Source of the DNA: Sva-07 sp963774765
GTDB lineage: Bacteria; Actinomycetota; Acidimicrobiia; Acidimicrobiales; Ilumatobacteraceae
Reading direction: 5' to 3'
Length of the DNA stretch: 64,000 nt
NCBI GenBank assembly: GCA_963774765.1
Contig: CAVZGP010000011.1
Span: forward strand, 620,001-684,000
Under the pieces are notes generated by a model that was not told the origin of the DNA, made no database searches, and saw only the letters and a program-made list of their open reading frames with translations. Of the stretch, positions 8,317 to 18,995 are shown piece by piece. The translations under genes and the position numbers were made by a program. Within the stretch, counting starts at the first letter, position 1. Each line of letters opens with the position of its first letter.

Positions 8317-11300
8317 GTGGAACCAGAGACCCCATCTGCCCCGCCGGTCGTCGCGGTCGTCGTCGTGCACGATCCCGGCGACTGGTTCGACGACACCCTC
8401 GACGCCCTGGACCGACAGGACTACCCGAATCTGCGCGTCCTCTTCCTGGTCGTCGCCGGGGTCGATCCGGCCGATGGAACCGACACCGTCGAGGCGCGGA
8501 TCGAGGCGCGCCTGCCCGGCGCCTTCGTCCGAGCGATCGGAACGAACGTCGGCTTCGGCGCTGCGGCCAACGAAGTCCTTCGCCTCGTCGAGGGCGACAA
8601 CGGGTTCTTCCTGCTCTGTCACGACGACGTCGCCCCCGAACCGGACGCCCTGCGCCTGATGGTCGAAGAGCTGTACCGGTCCAACGCCGGCGCGGTCGGC
8701 CCGAAACTCGTCGAGTGGGACGAACCGAGCGTGCTGCAGGCGGTCGGGCTGGGCATGGACAGATTCGGTGAGATCGATCCGGTCATCGAACCTGACGAGG
8801 TCGACCAGGAACAGCACGACGGCGTCCGAGACGTGTTCGTGCTGCCATCGGCCTATCTGCTCGTGCGCGCCGACCTGTTCCGCGAACTCGGTGGCTTCGA
8901 CACCGACATCGACTTCTACGGTGAGGACGCCGAACTCTGTTGGCGTATCCATCACAGCGGGGCCAGGGTTGTCGTGGTTCCGTCGGCGCGCGTTCGCCAC
9001 ATCGGTCGCTTGAGAGAGCGCCGACCCGATCTGCGTCACGGGCTCCTGCGAGCCCGCCATCGGATGCGGTCGGTGGCCACGCTGACGGGAGCGTCGCGCC
9101 TGCCCGGTCGATCGATCGAGATGGTGGTGTTGACGCTCACCGAGTTGGTCGTCGGGCTGTTCACCGCCCGGTTCGGTCAGGCGTGGAACTCGTTGCGGGC
9201 ATTGGTCGGGTTGATCCCGCGCACGCCCTCGCTGCTGGCCCGACGACGCGAGGTGAAGCCAGCGCGACGGGTACCCGAACGCGAGGTGTACAGCTTGCAG
9301 GAGCGCGGCAGTGCCCGGCTCAACTCGTACCTGCGCAGCCGCGAGACGGCGACCTACGTCGGCTCCGGCGTCCAGGTTCGACGATGGCGTCAGAGCACGA
9401 CGGCACCGGTCGTCGCGTGGATCGCTGTGATCGCCGGCCTGGTCGTCGGCGCCCGGTCGTTCTTCGACAGTGGTCTGCCGCCCGTCGGCGAGTTCCTCGC
9501 GTTTCCCGAGAGCCCGCGTCAGCTGCTCGAAACGTTCCTGTCGGGCTGGAACCAGAACGGTGCCGGTGCCACCTCACCGAATCCGACCGGGTGGGCCACG
9601 CTGTCGGGACTGAGCGTGTTCACGCTGTTCCACATGGGCCTGCTGCAGACGCTGTTCACTCTCGGACTGCTGCTCGTGGGTTCCGCCGGCGTCTGGCGGC
9701 TGTCGGCCGTGTTCCCGTCGACGCGGGCACGGATCGCCGCGCTGCTCGTCTATTCCCTCAGCCCGATCGTCAGCGGTGCGATGTCGAGCGGTCAGCTCAC
9801 CGTTCTGGTGGCCTATGCGGCCACGCCCTGGGTGCTGGATTCGATCCGCCGCGTGTCCGGTATCGAAACCGCCGATCCGGTCAGCGCCGAACTCGACATC
9901 GCCGACGGGATCATCGATCTCGCCCCTGGCGAACGGATCCGACGCGTGCTCGCGGCGTCACTGGTCCTCGCGTTGGCCGTTGCGTTCGCTCCGGTGATGC
10001 TCGCGCTCACCGTGGCGCTCACGGTGGTCTTCGCACTCGCCACGGTCCTGGCTCGGGGTTCGCTCGCCACGGCAGGATGGTCGTTGGTCGCCGGCCTCGG
10101 CGCCGCTGCCGGCGCCGCGGTCTTGAACCTGCCCTGGGTCACGTCGTGGACGTGGGAGGGCGTCGTCGGTGCTCCACCGATCGGTGAGGCTGGGCTCGGC
10201 CTGGTGCCGTTGGCCTCGTTCGAGATCGGACGCACGAACTTCGCGGCGCTGGCGTTGGCGCTGTACATCCCGGTCATCGCCGCCGTGCTGCTCGCTCGGG
10301 CGTGGCGGCTCACCTGGGCAATCCGTTCGGGATTGATGGTGCTGGTCTTCGGCGGCCTCGCGGTCTTCGCCGACCGGGGCTCGATCCCGTTCGCCATGCC
10401 CGAGGCAGGTGTGCTTCTCGTGCCGGTGGCAGTCGGTCTCTCGATCTCCGCGGCAGCCGCGCTCGCAGCGTTCGACCTCGATGTACGTGGCGAGAACTTC
10501 GGCTGGCGTCAACCCCTCGGGATCTTGGCGTCGACGGCTGTCGTTGTCGGGCTCGCCCCGGGAGTCGCTGCGCTCGCAAACGGCTCGTTCGACGTGCCGA
10601 ACACTCCGCTCGCGCGGCTGCTCGACGCATCGCTCCCCGACGCGACGCCCGATGGTGACTACAACGTGTTGCTGATCGGCGACGCGCGGCTGTTGCCGGT
10701 ACCGTCGACCGAGTACCGCGACGGCGTGTCGTGGGCGATCATGGACGACGACGTGCTGGATGTCCGCGACCGATGGATGTCGCCGTCGAACGAGGCTGCC
10801 GCGCTCGTCACCACGGCACTCGACGAGATGGCCTCGACATCGACGCTGCGGGCCGGTCGGCTGTTGGCCCCGCTCGCAATTCGCTTCGTCGTCGTGCCGG
10901 AGTTCGACGGGGTGACATCGACCGTCAACGACCCGATGCCGCTCCCGGCAGGGCTCGTCTCCGCGCTCGAGGACCAGCTCGACCTCGTCGCGCTCCGGCC
11001 CGGTCTCCCGACGCTCGAAGTGTTCGAGAATCGGGCGTGGGTCCCGAAACTGGCCCAACTCGACGCGACCGTCATCGCCGCAAGTGATGCCGCCGGCTCC
11101 GAGGTGCTGGTTCGGACCGACTTGTCCGACTCGGCTCCACTGTTCATCGGCGCCGATCAGCTCGCCACGTCGACCGATGACGTGTCGGGCGGAGTCGTCC
11201 ATCAGGGCATCCCGTTCGACGATGCCTGGACCCTCTCGGTCGACGGCACATCGATCGCGCCGCGGCGGGCGTTCGGCGAGACCACGGCGTACGACACCGC

Positions 11301-11565
11301 GACGGCCGGCGTCGGGTCGCTCCGATACGACACGTCGGCGTTGCGCTGGCTGGCAGTGCTCGCCCAGACAGCGCTGTGGATCGCTGCGATCGTGGTCGCT
11401 GCCCGCGTGCGCGTCTCGGTGGGTCGACGAGACCCGATGTTGCTCGCCGACGAGACGTTGATCGACCTCACCGACGATGCCGTCCCATCGTTCGTCGACC
11501 CGGGATTCGTCGCCGAACGCGACGACGATGCCGAGCCGCAGAGCCCGGACGAGGTGACGCCGTGA
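8317..11565 (+). CDS. Giant glycosyltransferase family 2 / polytopic membrane fusion protein
   Basis: A 1082-residue protein. Residues 10 to about 330 are a GT2 (GT-A fold) catalytic domain: VVAVVVVHDPGDWF opens the Rossmann strand, TNVGFGAAANEV binds nucleotide, HDDV (102-105) supplies the metal-binding DxD-like Asp pair, and YGEDAELCWR carries the base 'ED..W' motif of rhamnosyl/galactofuranosyl-type transferases. From about 365 there are about twelve transmembrane helices, then a soluble domain (about 770-1035) and a final helix (about 1042). It probably assembles an extracytoplasmic glycan. Its GTGA stop/start overlap with the DUF5719 gene suggests coupled translation and a joint role. 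Confidence 0.88.
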   Translation: MEPETPSAPPVVAVVVVHDPGDWFDDTLDALDRQDYPNLRVLFLVVAGVDPADGTDTVEARIEARLPGAFVRAIGTNVGFGAAANEVLRLVEGDNGFFLLCHDDVAPEPDALRLMVEELYRSNAGAVGPKLVEWDEPSVLQAVGLGMDRFGEIDPVIEPDEVDQEQHDGVRDVFVLPSAYLLVRADLFRELGGFDTDIDFYGEDAELCWRIHHSGARVVVVPSARVRHIGRLRERRPDLRHGLLRARHRMRSVATLTGASRLPGRSIEMVVLTLTELVVGLFTARFGQAWNSLRALVGLIPRTPSLLARRREVKPARRVPEREVYSLQERGSARLNSYLRSRETATYVGSGVQVRRWRQSTTAPVVAWIAVIAGLVVGARSFFDSGLPPVGEFLAFPESPRQLLETFLSGWNQNGAGATSPNPTGWATLSGLSVFTLFHMGLLQTLFTLGLLLVGSAGVWRLSAVFPSTRARIAALLVYSLSPIVSGAMSSGQLTVLVAYAATPWVLDSIRRVSGIETADPVSAELDIADGIIDLAPGERIRRVLAASLVLALAVAFAPVMLALTVALTVVFALATVLARGSLATAGWSLVAGLGAAAGAAVLNLPWVTSWTWEGVVGAPPIGEAGLGLVPLASFEIGRTNFAALALALYIPVIAAVLLARAWRLTWAIRSGLMVLVFGGLAVFADRGSIPFAMPEAGVLLVPVAVGLSISAAAALAAFDLDVRGENFGWRQPLGILASTAVVVGLAPGVAALANGSFDVPNTPLARLLDASLPDATPDGDYNVLLIGDARLLPVPSTEYRDGVSWAIMDDDVLDVRDRWMSPSNEAAALVTTALDEMASTSTLRAGRLLAPLAIRFVVVPEFDGVTSTVNDPMPLPAGLVSALEDQLDLVALRPGLPTLEVFENRAWVPKLAQLDATVIAASDAAGSEVLVRTDLSDSAPLFIGADQLATSTDDVSGGVVHQGIPFDDAWTLSVDGTSIAPRRAFGETTAYDTATAGVGSLRYDTSALRWLAVLAQTALWIAAIVVAARVRVSVGRRDPMLLADETLIDLTDDAVPSFVDPGFVAERDDDAEPQSPDEVTP

Positions 11566-13024
11566 ACCGCCGCGCGCTTCCCGCGCTGGTCGTGCTGCTG
11601 GCGGGTTTCGCCGGGCTGATCGCCGTCGGGCGCGAGGAGCCGGCGGTTCCCGATCCGTTCTTCGCGGCCCCGGCCGGTGCGTGGATGCCTGCGGTCAGCG
11701 ACAACGCGGCGCTCACGGGGAGCTGGTTCTGTCCCGGAGTTCCGGCCACCGGCGAGGAGGGCGTCGGCGGTGAGGTCGTCGTTGCGAACCGTGACGACGA
11801 GCAGCTCGTGGGCCGGTTCACGATTCTGACACCGGACGGTGTCGGCGCCACCGACTCGCTCACGGTCGAGCCCTGGTCGCGGACCACCATCGATGTCGAC
11901 GCCTTCGTGACCGCACCGTTCGCGAGCGTCGTGGTCGAGATCGACGGCGGTCGTGGGTTCGTCGAGCAACGTGCGCACCACCCGGCCGGCGACTCGGTTG
12001 CTCCGTGTGCCGACAACACCTCCGACGAGTGGTACTTCGCCGACGGGTTCACCGTCGACGGCAGCGTCGAGACACTGGTGCTGACCAACCCGTACGACGA
12101 TGCCGCCGTGGTCGATCTGGTGTTCTCGACGGCTGCGGGCGAGGCCCGACCGGCCGCGTTCCAGGGCTTCACGATCCTGCCGCAGTCCGTCGAGACCATC
12201 CCGATCGCGGACCTGGGGCGCGCGACGAGTCGGTGATCGCGGTGAAGGTCGCGGCCGAGCGAGGCCGCCTGGTCGTCGGTCGGGCGCAGCACTATCTCGG
12301 CGGGGGGCGACTCGGCTACGACGTCTCGCTCGCGGCGCCGGCACTTCGTGATCAGTGGTGGTTCGCCGACGGTGAGGCCGGCGACGGCATCACCGAGACG
12401 TTCGCGATCTACAACCCGACCGACGACGACGTCCAGGTCGACGTCGTGTTCCTCGGCATCCCGCTCGACGCCGAGTACGGCGACACCGAACCCATCGACG
12501 TTCCCGCCCATCAGGTCGTGGTGTACGACCCGGCAGCGGACACCGCGACCGGCGGCGGGCTGGCGGACGGACGCCATGCGTCGGTGTTCTCCACGTTGGC
12601 CGAGCAGTCGATCGTGGTCGAGCGGGTGCTCACTCGCCCTGCCGGCGACTCGGTGGCGACCTCGGTGGTCATCGGTGCCCCGCCCCGGATCAATGACGGC
12701 TACGTCGCCTCGCGGTGGCATCTCGGCATCGGCCCGGCCGAGCCGGCCACCTCGGCGCTCGTGGTCTACAACGTCGACAACGTGGACGGAACGATCACGA
12801 TCGAGGCCGTCGGGCCGGGAGGGCCTTCGGCGGTGCCGAGCCTGACCGACGTGCCGATCGGCGCGGGACAGGTGATCACCATCGACCTCGTCGATCCCGA
12901 CGTGCTGAACGCCGAGTTGATCGTGCAGTCGAACAACCGCGTGTTCGTCGAGCGGTCGTTGCCGCGTGGCAACGGACTGACCGGCACGTCTGGGTCCTGG
13001 GCCCTGCCGGCCGCTGCCAACTGA
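11562..13024 (+). CDS. DUF5719-like secreted/anchored protein, frameshifted at about 12215
   Basis: The gene starts with GTG 11562, overlapping the GT2 stop by 4 bp, and encodes an N-terminal signal/anchor (ALPALVVLLAGFAGLIAV) and then repeated beta-rich modules. Motifs recur through the chain: SWFCPG, 'EWYFADG'/'QWWFADG', 'LTNPYDD'/'IYNPTDD', and 'RPAGDSV'. The frame breaks after IPIADL: a run of four Gs (12215-12218) reads through to a stop at 12234-12236. One extra G restores ...DLGARDESVIAVKV... to the stop at 13022-13024, giving 487 aa. I read it as one gene with a single missing base. The actinobacterial DUF5719 family sits beside the same GT2; function unknown. Confidence 0.75.
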
Positions 13025-13051
13025 CTGCAGCGCGCCGTAGCATCGGTGGCG

Positions 13052-13519
13052 ATGGAACGCTTGATCGTCGCCGTGGTGATCGTGGTCGTCGTGGGCGTCG
13101 TCGCCGCGGTGGCCCGACGTCGCCGAGTGCCGGATGCGCCCACGCAGCGACGGTTCACAGCCCCTGACCAGCTCGATCGAAACGACTTCGCCCGCCCGGA
13201 TGCTCCATGGCTGGTTGCGGTGTTCTCGTCGGCGACGTGCGATGTCTGTGCCCAGGTCGTCGCCAAGGCCGAGGTGCTCGAGTGCGCTGACGTTGCAGTC
13301 GTCGATGTCGAGTACTCGACCGATCGTGGGCTGCACGAGAAGTACTCGATCGATGCGGTGCCGACGGTGGTCATCGCGAACTCGCAGGGCGTCGCGGTGG
13401 CGACGTTCCTCGGGCCGATGACCGCGACCGACCTGTGGGCAGCGGTCGCCGAAGCCCGCGAGCCCGGCTCGACGCCCGGTGGCGGTAGCTGCCAACGCGA
13501 CGCCGCAGCTGCCGACTGA
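13052..13519 (+). CDS. Membrane-anchored thioredoxin-like protein
   Basis: A 155-residue protein with an N-terminal transmembrane anchor (about 2-22, very Val-rich), an Arg cluster and a thioredoxin fold: a beta strand 'PWLVAVFSSATCDVC' with a CDVC redox pair and a downstream cis-Pro segment 'YSIDAVPTVVIANSQG'. It may shuttle or isomerise disulfides at the cell surface or reduce an envelope partner; the cysteine-containing neighbour DUF5719 is a candidate. The start is placed at ATG 13052; an in-frame GTG at 13046 is possible. The 3' end is followed by a GNAT gene. Confidence 0.8.
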   Translation: MERLIVAVVIVVVVGVVAAVARRRRVPDAPTQRRFTAPDQLDRNDFARPDAPWLVAVFSSATCDVCAQVVAKAEVLECADVAVVDVEYSTDRGLHEKYSIDAVPTVVIANSQGVAVATFLGPMTATDLWAAVAEAREPGSTPGGGSCQRDAAAAD

Positions 13520-13619
13520 GTCGCCCTGGACCGACGTCGTTCTGCACTCCGACGACCTGCGGCTGTCCACCGGGTCGTCGGGGTCGGGGCGGAGCGGACT
13601 CTTCGGTCCAGACTTGGAG

Positions 13620-14108
13620 ATGCTCAGTGATCCGCTGGTTCGTCGTGCCAGGCTCGATGAGGGGCTGTACATCGCCTCGGTGTGGCTCGATGCCCGGGGG
13701 GCGTCTTCCGCGATCCCTGCGCCCGTGCATTCCGACGACGACGTGCGCCGGTGGTTCGTCGAGGAGGTTCTCCCGACGCAGGAGGTGTGGGTGGCCGAGG
13801 TGGATGGATTCGTTGTCGGGTTGCTCGCTTTCGATGCTGGATGGGTCACTCAGCTCTACGTGGACCCGACGCGTCAGCGTCAGGGGCTCGGGAGTGCGTT
13901 GCTCGAGCAGGCAAAGCAGCGGTCGCCCGAGGGGCTGGATCTGTGGACGTTCGAGACGAACGTCGCTTCACATCGCTTCTATGAGCGGCACGGCTTCGTC
14001 GTGGTCGAATCGACCGACGGTCGTGACAACGAAGAACAGGTGCCGGATCGCCGGTACCGCTGGCAGCGCTCGGAATGGAGGGCGTTCCAGGGCGCGTCGA
14101 GGGGATGA
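13620..14108 (+). CDS. GNAT family N-acetyltransferase
   Basis: A 162-residue acetyltransferase. It has the usual N-terminal 'VRRARLDEGLYIASVW' helix, the motif A acetyl-CoA loop 'VDPTRQRQGLGSALLEQAK' (R/Q-x-x-G-x-G/A) and the motif B end 'NVASHRFYERHGFV'. The frame stays open upstream to 13479, inside the thioredoxin gene, but family length and the conserved N-terminus favour ATG 13620. The acceptor is unknown. It lies just upstream of the DUF222/HNH gene with no obvious link to it. Confidence 0.85.
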   Translation: MLSDPLVRRARLDEGLYIASVWLDARGASSAIPAPVHSDDDVRRWFVEEVLPTQEVWVAEVDGFVVGLLAFDAGWVTQLYVDPTRQRQGLGSALLEQAKQRSPEGLDLWTFETNVASHRFYERHGFVVVESTDGRDNEEQVPDRRYRWQRSEWRAFQGASRG

Positions 14109-14300
14109 AGCGCAAGCCGCCCGACGGTCCACCTCAGCGACGATCCCCCGGCACGACCCGAGTGCAAGCGCACCGCAAGCGAGCAGGAGTTCCTCGATCG
14201 AATCATGGGCGATCAATCCGCGGTCGCACCCCCATCGGCCCTCGGTGGTGATCGTGGCGCGTCGTCCCGCACATCGAGGCTCCCGGATTGGAGACCTCAT

Positions 14301-14324
14301 CAACTCTGTGACAGCCCCTTGTCA
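14301..14324 (+). promoter_or_regulatory. 24-bp element upstream of HNH gene, shared with comF
   Basis: These bases match 33263-33286 at 23 of 24 positions (core CTCTGTGACAGCCCC). They contain the inverted repeat TGACA-N6-TGTCA (14309-14324). In both places the element ends 10-11 nt before the start codon, so it is probably an operator or a promoter/transcription-start element of a small regulon. No regulator gene is adjacent. Confidence 0.5.
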
Positions 14325-15619
14325 TGATCGGGAGATGAGTTCCGTCGGCGCCGTCATCGGGGAGAACATCGGCGAGCGTGTCTTGGAGGCCGCGCGGTTG
14401 CGGCTCGTTGCATCGATCGCTGAGGGGTCTGTCGCCGATCGTGCTCGCCATGCCATCGGTCGGGCATCGACGGCGCTCACCGGTTTGCTCGATGTCGACC
14501 CGACGGAACTCGATGCGCCCGAGATGCGGATGTGGCTGGAAGAGGTCGAGGCGTTGCGTCGCACGGTCGAAGCAGCAGCGGTCGGTGCGGCCGGTGCGGT
14601 CGATCGGTCGAACCCGTTCCGGCGGCAGGGCTTCCTGTCCGCCAAGACGGTCGTCAAGCACATGTGCCAGCTCTCCGGGCCAGAAGCACACCGCCGTATC
14701 CAGACCGCCCGCCTTCACGAGGCACTGCCCGAGTGGGCTGACTCCGAGGGCGATGGCCGTGTCGGTGTCGCCCAGTCGGAGTTGATGGCACGGATCGCGG
14801 CCAACCCACGCATCGCCTCTTCGGTGCTCGAACGCGACTCGCCAGCACTGCTCGACGACGCGATCACCCTGTCCTTCGACGAGTTCGAACGCCGAGCCCG
14901 CACGTGGGATTCCTTGGCGGATCCCGACGGCGACCAGGCCCGCAACGAACGACTCCACGCCACCCGCGACGTGCGGATGCGTCCCCGTCCGGAGGGTGGG
15001 TGGACGATCACCGGGAACCTGGCCGAGTTGGCCGGCTGCGAGGTCAACGAGATCTTCTCGTGGTTCATCGAAGCCGAATGGCACACCGACTGGGCCGACG
15101 CTCGCAGCCGATTGGGTGACGCTGTCTCCACCGCCGACCTCGCCCGTACCGAATCCCAACGCCGCGCCGACGCGTTCGTCGCCATGGCCAAGGCTGCCGC
15201 TTCCGCTGTGCCCGGATCGAGGGCACCGCAGCCGACGGTCAACATCTTGATCGACCACGAAACGTTCGAGGCGCATCTGCGTGGCGAGTCGGTCGACCCT
15301 CGTCGATACCGCGATGTCGTCGTACGCACCCAGAGCGGGCGCCGGCTGCACCCCGACGACGCCATCAACGCGGCGCTCATCGGCCACATCCGCCGCGTTG
15401 TCTACGACGGCTCAGGCACCGTCATCGACCTCGGCCGCCGACAGCGCCTGTTCCGCGGCAGCTCACGCGACGCGGTCATGCTGCTGCTGACCACCTGTGT
15501 ATGGATCGGTTGCGACCGGCCCATCGCCTGGTGCGACGCTGATCACTCCCTCGGTTGGAAGGCCCATGGCGCCACCGTTCCCCGTAACGGTGGCGGACTG
15601 TGCGAATGCCACAACCACC

Positions 15620-17725
<2,106 letters not shown>

Positions 17726-17825
17726 CGCTCCATGCTACGCACGATCCTGGCCGATGCCAGGTCGTGCTCCCAGCGCCTCACCAGCATCCGCCACCGGGCA
17801 TGGGCACGCGATCTAGCGTTGAAAC

Positions 17826-18071
17826 ATGCATCGCAGCGAACGGGTGAGGGTTGGGGTCCGCCAGTGTTCACGCACCGGGTGTTCGGAACGCGCCGAGGTG
17901 ACGCTGACATACCACTACGGCCGTTCGCAGGTGTGGCTGGACGATCTCACCGCAGAACGCGACCCGCACGCGTACGATCTGTGTGAGCGACATGGCACCC
18001 GTTTGTCGGTCCCATCGGGCTGGTATCTCGACGATCGCCGATTCGGTCAGCACACCCTCATCGCCGTCTGA
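17826..18071 (+). CDS. DUF3499 family protein
   Basis: A compact 81-residue protein with the DUF3499 pattern: CSRTGCSERAEVTLTYHYG supplies the first Cys pair, and YDLCERHGTRLSVPSGW supplies a Cys-x2-His pair, so a small zinc-binding fold is likely. Members occur across Actinobacteria next to the phosphomannomutase/Trm112 cluster, as here (manB lies 3.6 kb downstream). Role unknown. It is divergent from ftsH, with a 100-bp shared upstream region. Confidence 0.85.
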   Translation: MHRSERVRVGVRQCSRTGCSERAEVTLTYHYGRSQVWLDDLTAERDPHAYDLCERHGTRLSVPSGWYLDDRRFGQHTLIAV

Positions 18072-18172
18072 CCCCGAAGCGAACGTCGGAGCCGAACGTC
18101 GTCGAATCGACGGCTGATCGTCATCGGACGGCGCGGGTTCGGTGGCGGCGGCGGCGGGTAGCGTCGAGTGTC

Positions 18173-18932
18173 GTGGCCGGCTCAGCGCACGATCGCGCTC
18201 GCACCGAATTCGGGTTCTCCGGTGGGTTCCTCCCGTCGGCGGCGCCCCGGCCCATCGATGCGTCAACCGCCGTCGTCACGTTTCTCGGAGCGTGGGTCGT
18301 CGCCCAACTGGTGTCGTCGGTGATCCTGACCGTTCTCGGCGACGGCGACGCCGCGACCGATGCCTCGTTCGGAATCCTCGCCGTCGCATTGGTCGGCGCC
18401 TGGACGTCGTACCTGGTGGGCATGTGGATCGCATCGCAACGTGCGGGTTCGGGCAGCATGATCGCCGACTACGGCATCACCTTCCGGTGGATCGACCTCG
18501 CCGGGCTGGCCATCGGAGCCGGATCACAGCTCGTGCTGATCCGTGTCGTCTACCTGCCCTTGGAAGCGTTGTGGCCGGACACCTTCACCCAGGACCGGCT
18601 CACCGAGAACGCCCAGGATCTCGTCGATCGTGCCGGTGGCGCCTCGACGCTGCTGTTGACCCTCGTGGTGGTGATCGGCGCACCCGTGGTCGAGGAGTTG
18701 TTCTACCGCGGACTCCTGCAACGTTCGCTCGCCGCGCGGTTCAACGAGGTGGCCGTGGTCGTCGGGGTCGCAGCGATCTTCGCGCTCGGCGCACTTCCGC
18801 CCGATCGAGTTTCCCGGACTGTTCGTGTTCGGCCTCATCCTCGGCTTCGCCGCGCTTCGGGCACGCCGGCTCGGACCGGCGATCACGATCCACATCGGGT
18901 TCAATCTGACCGGTCTTCTGCTGGTGCTGTGA
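18173..18932 (+). CDS. CPBP family intramembrane metalloprotease, frameshifted at about 18791
   Basis: Four or more transmembrane helices precede the CPBP (Abi/Rce1-like) motif EELFYRGLLQ, with Glu174, Glu175 and Arg179, preceded by VVVIGAPV. After IFALG the frame goes wrong: the third conserved motif, expected as 'GHF..P', is read as GALPPDRV. Skipping one base (an extra G near 18791) gives GHFRPIEFPGLFVFGLILG and the closing motif HIGFNLTGLLLVL, ending at TGA 18930-18932, 252 aa in all. I annotate the restored gene. Such proteases process or modify membrane substrates; the target is unknown. Confidence 0.8.
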
Positions 18933-18995
18933 CGTCAGCAGGACGTGCGGGTTTGCCATGATGGACCACTTGATGTCGATCTGTGAGCGCACCCG

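Noticed and set aside
11468..13849. 793-residue minus-strand open frame across DUF5719, thioredoxin and GNAT
   Set aside because: It spans three real genes and is low-complexity Thr/Ser/Arg; it is a by-product of GC-rich third positions.
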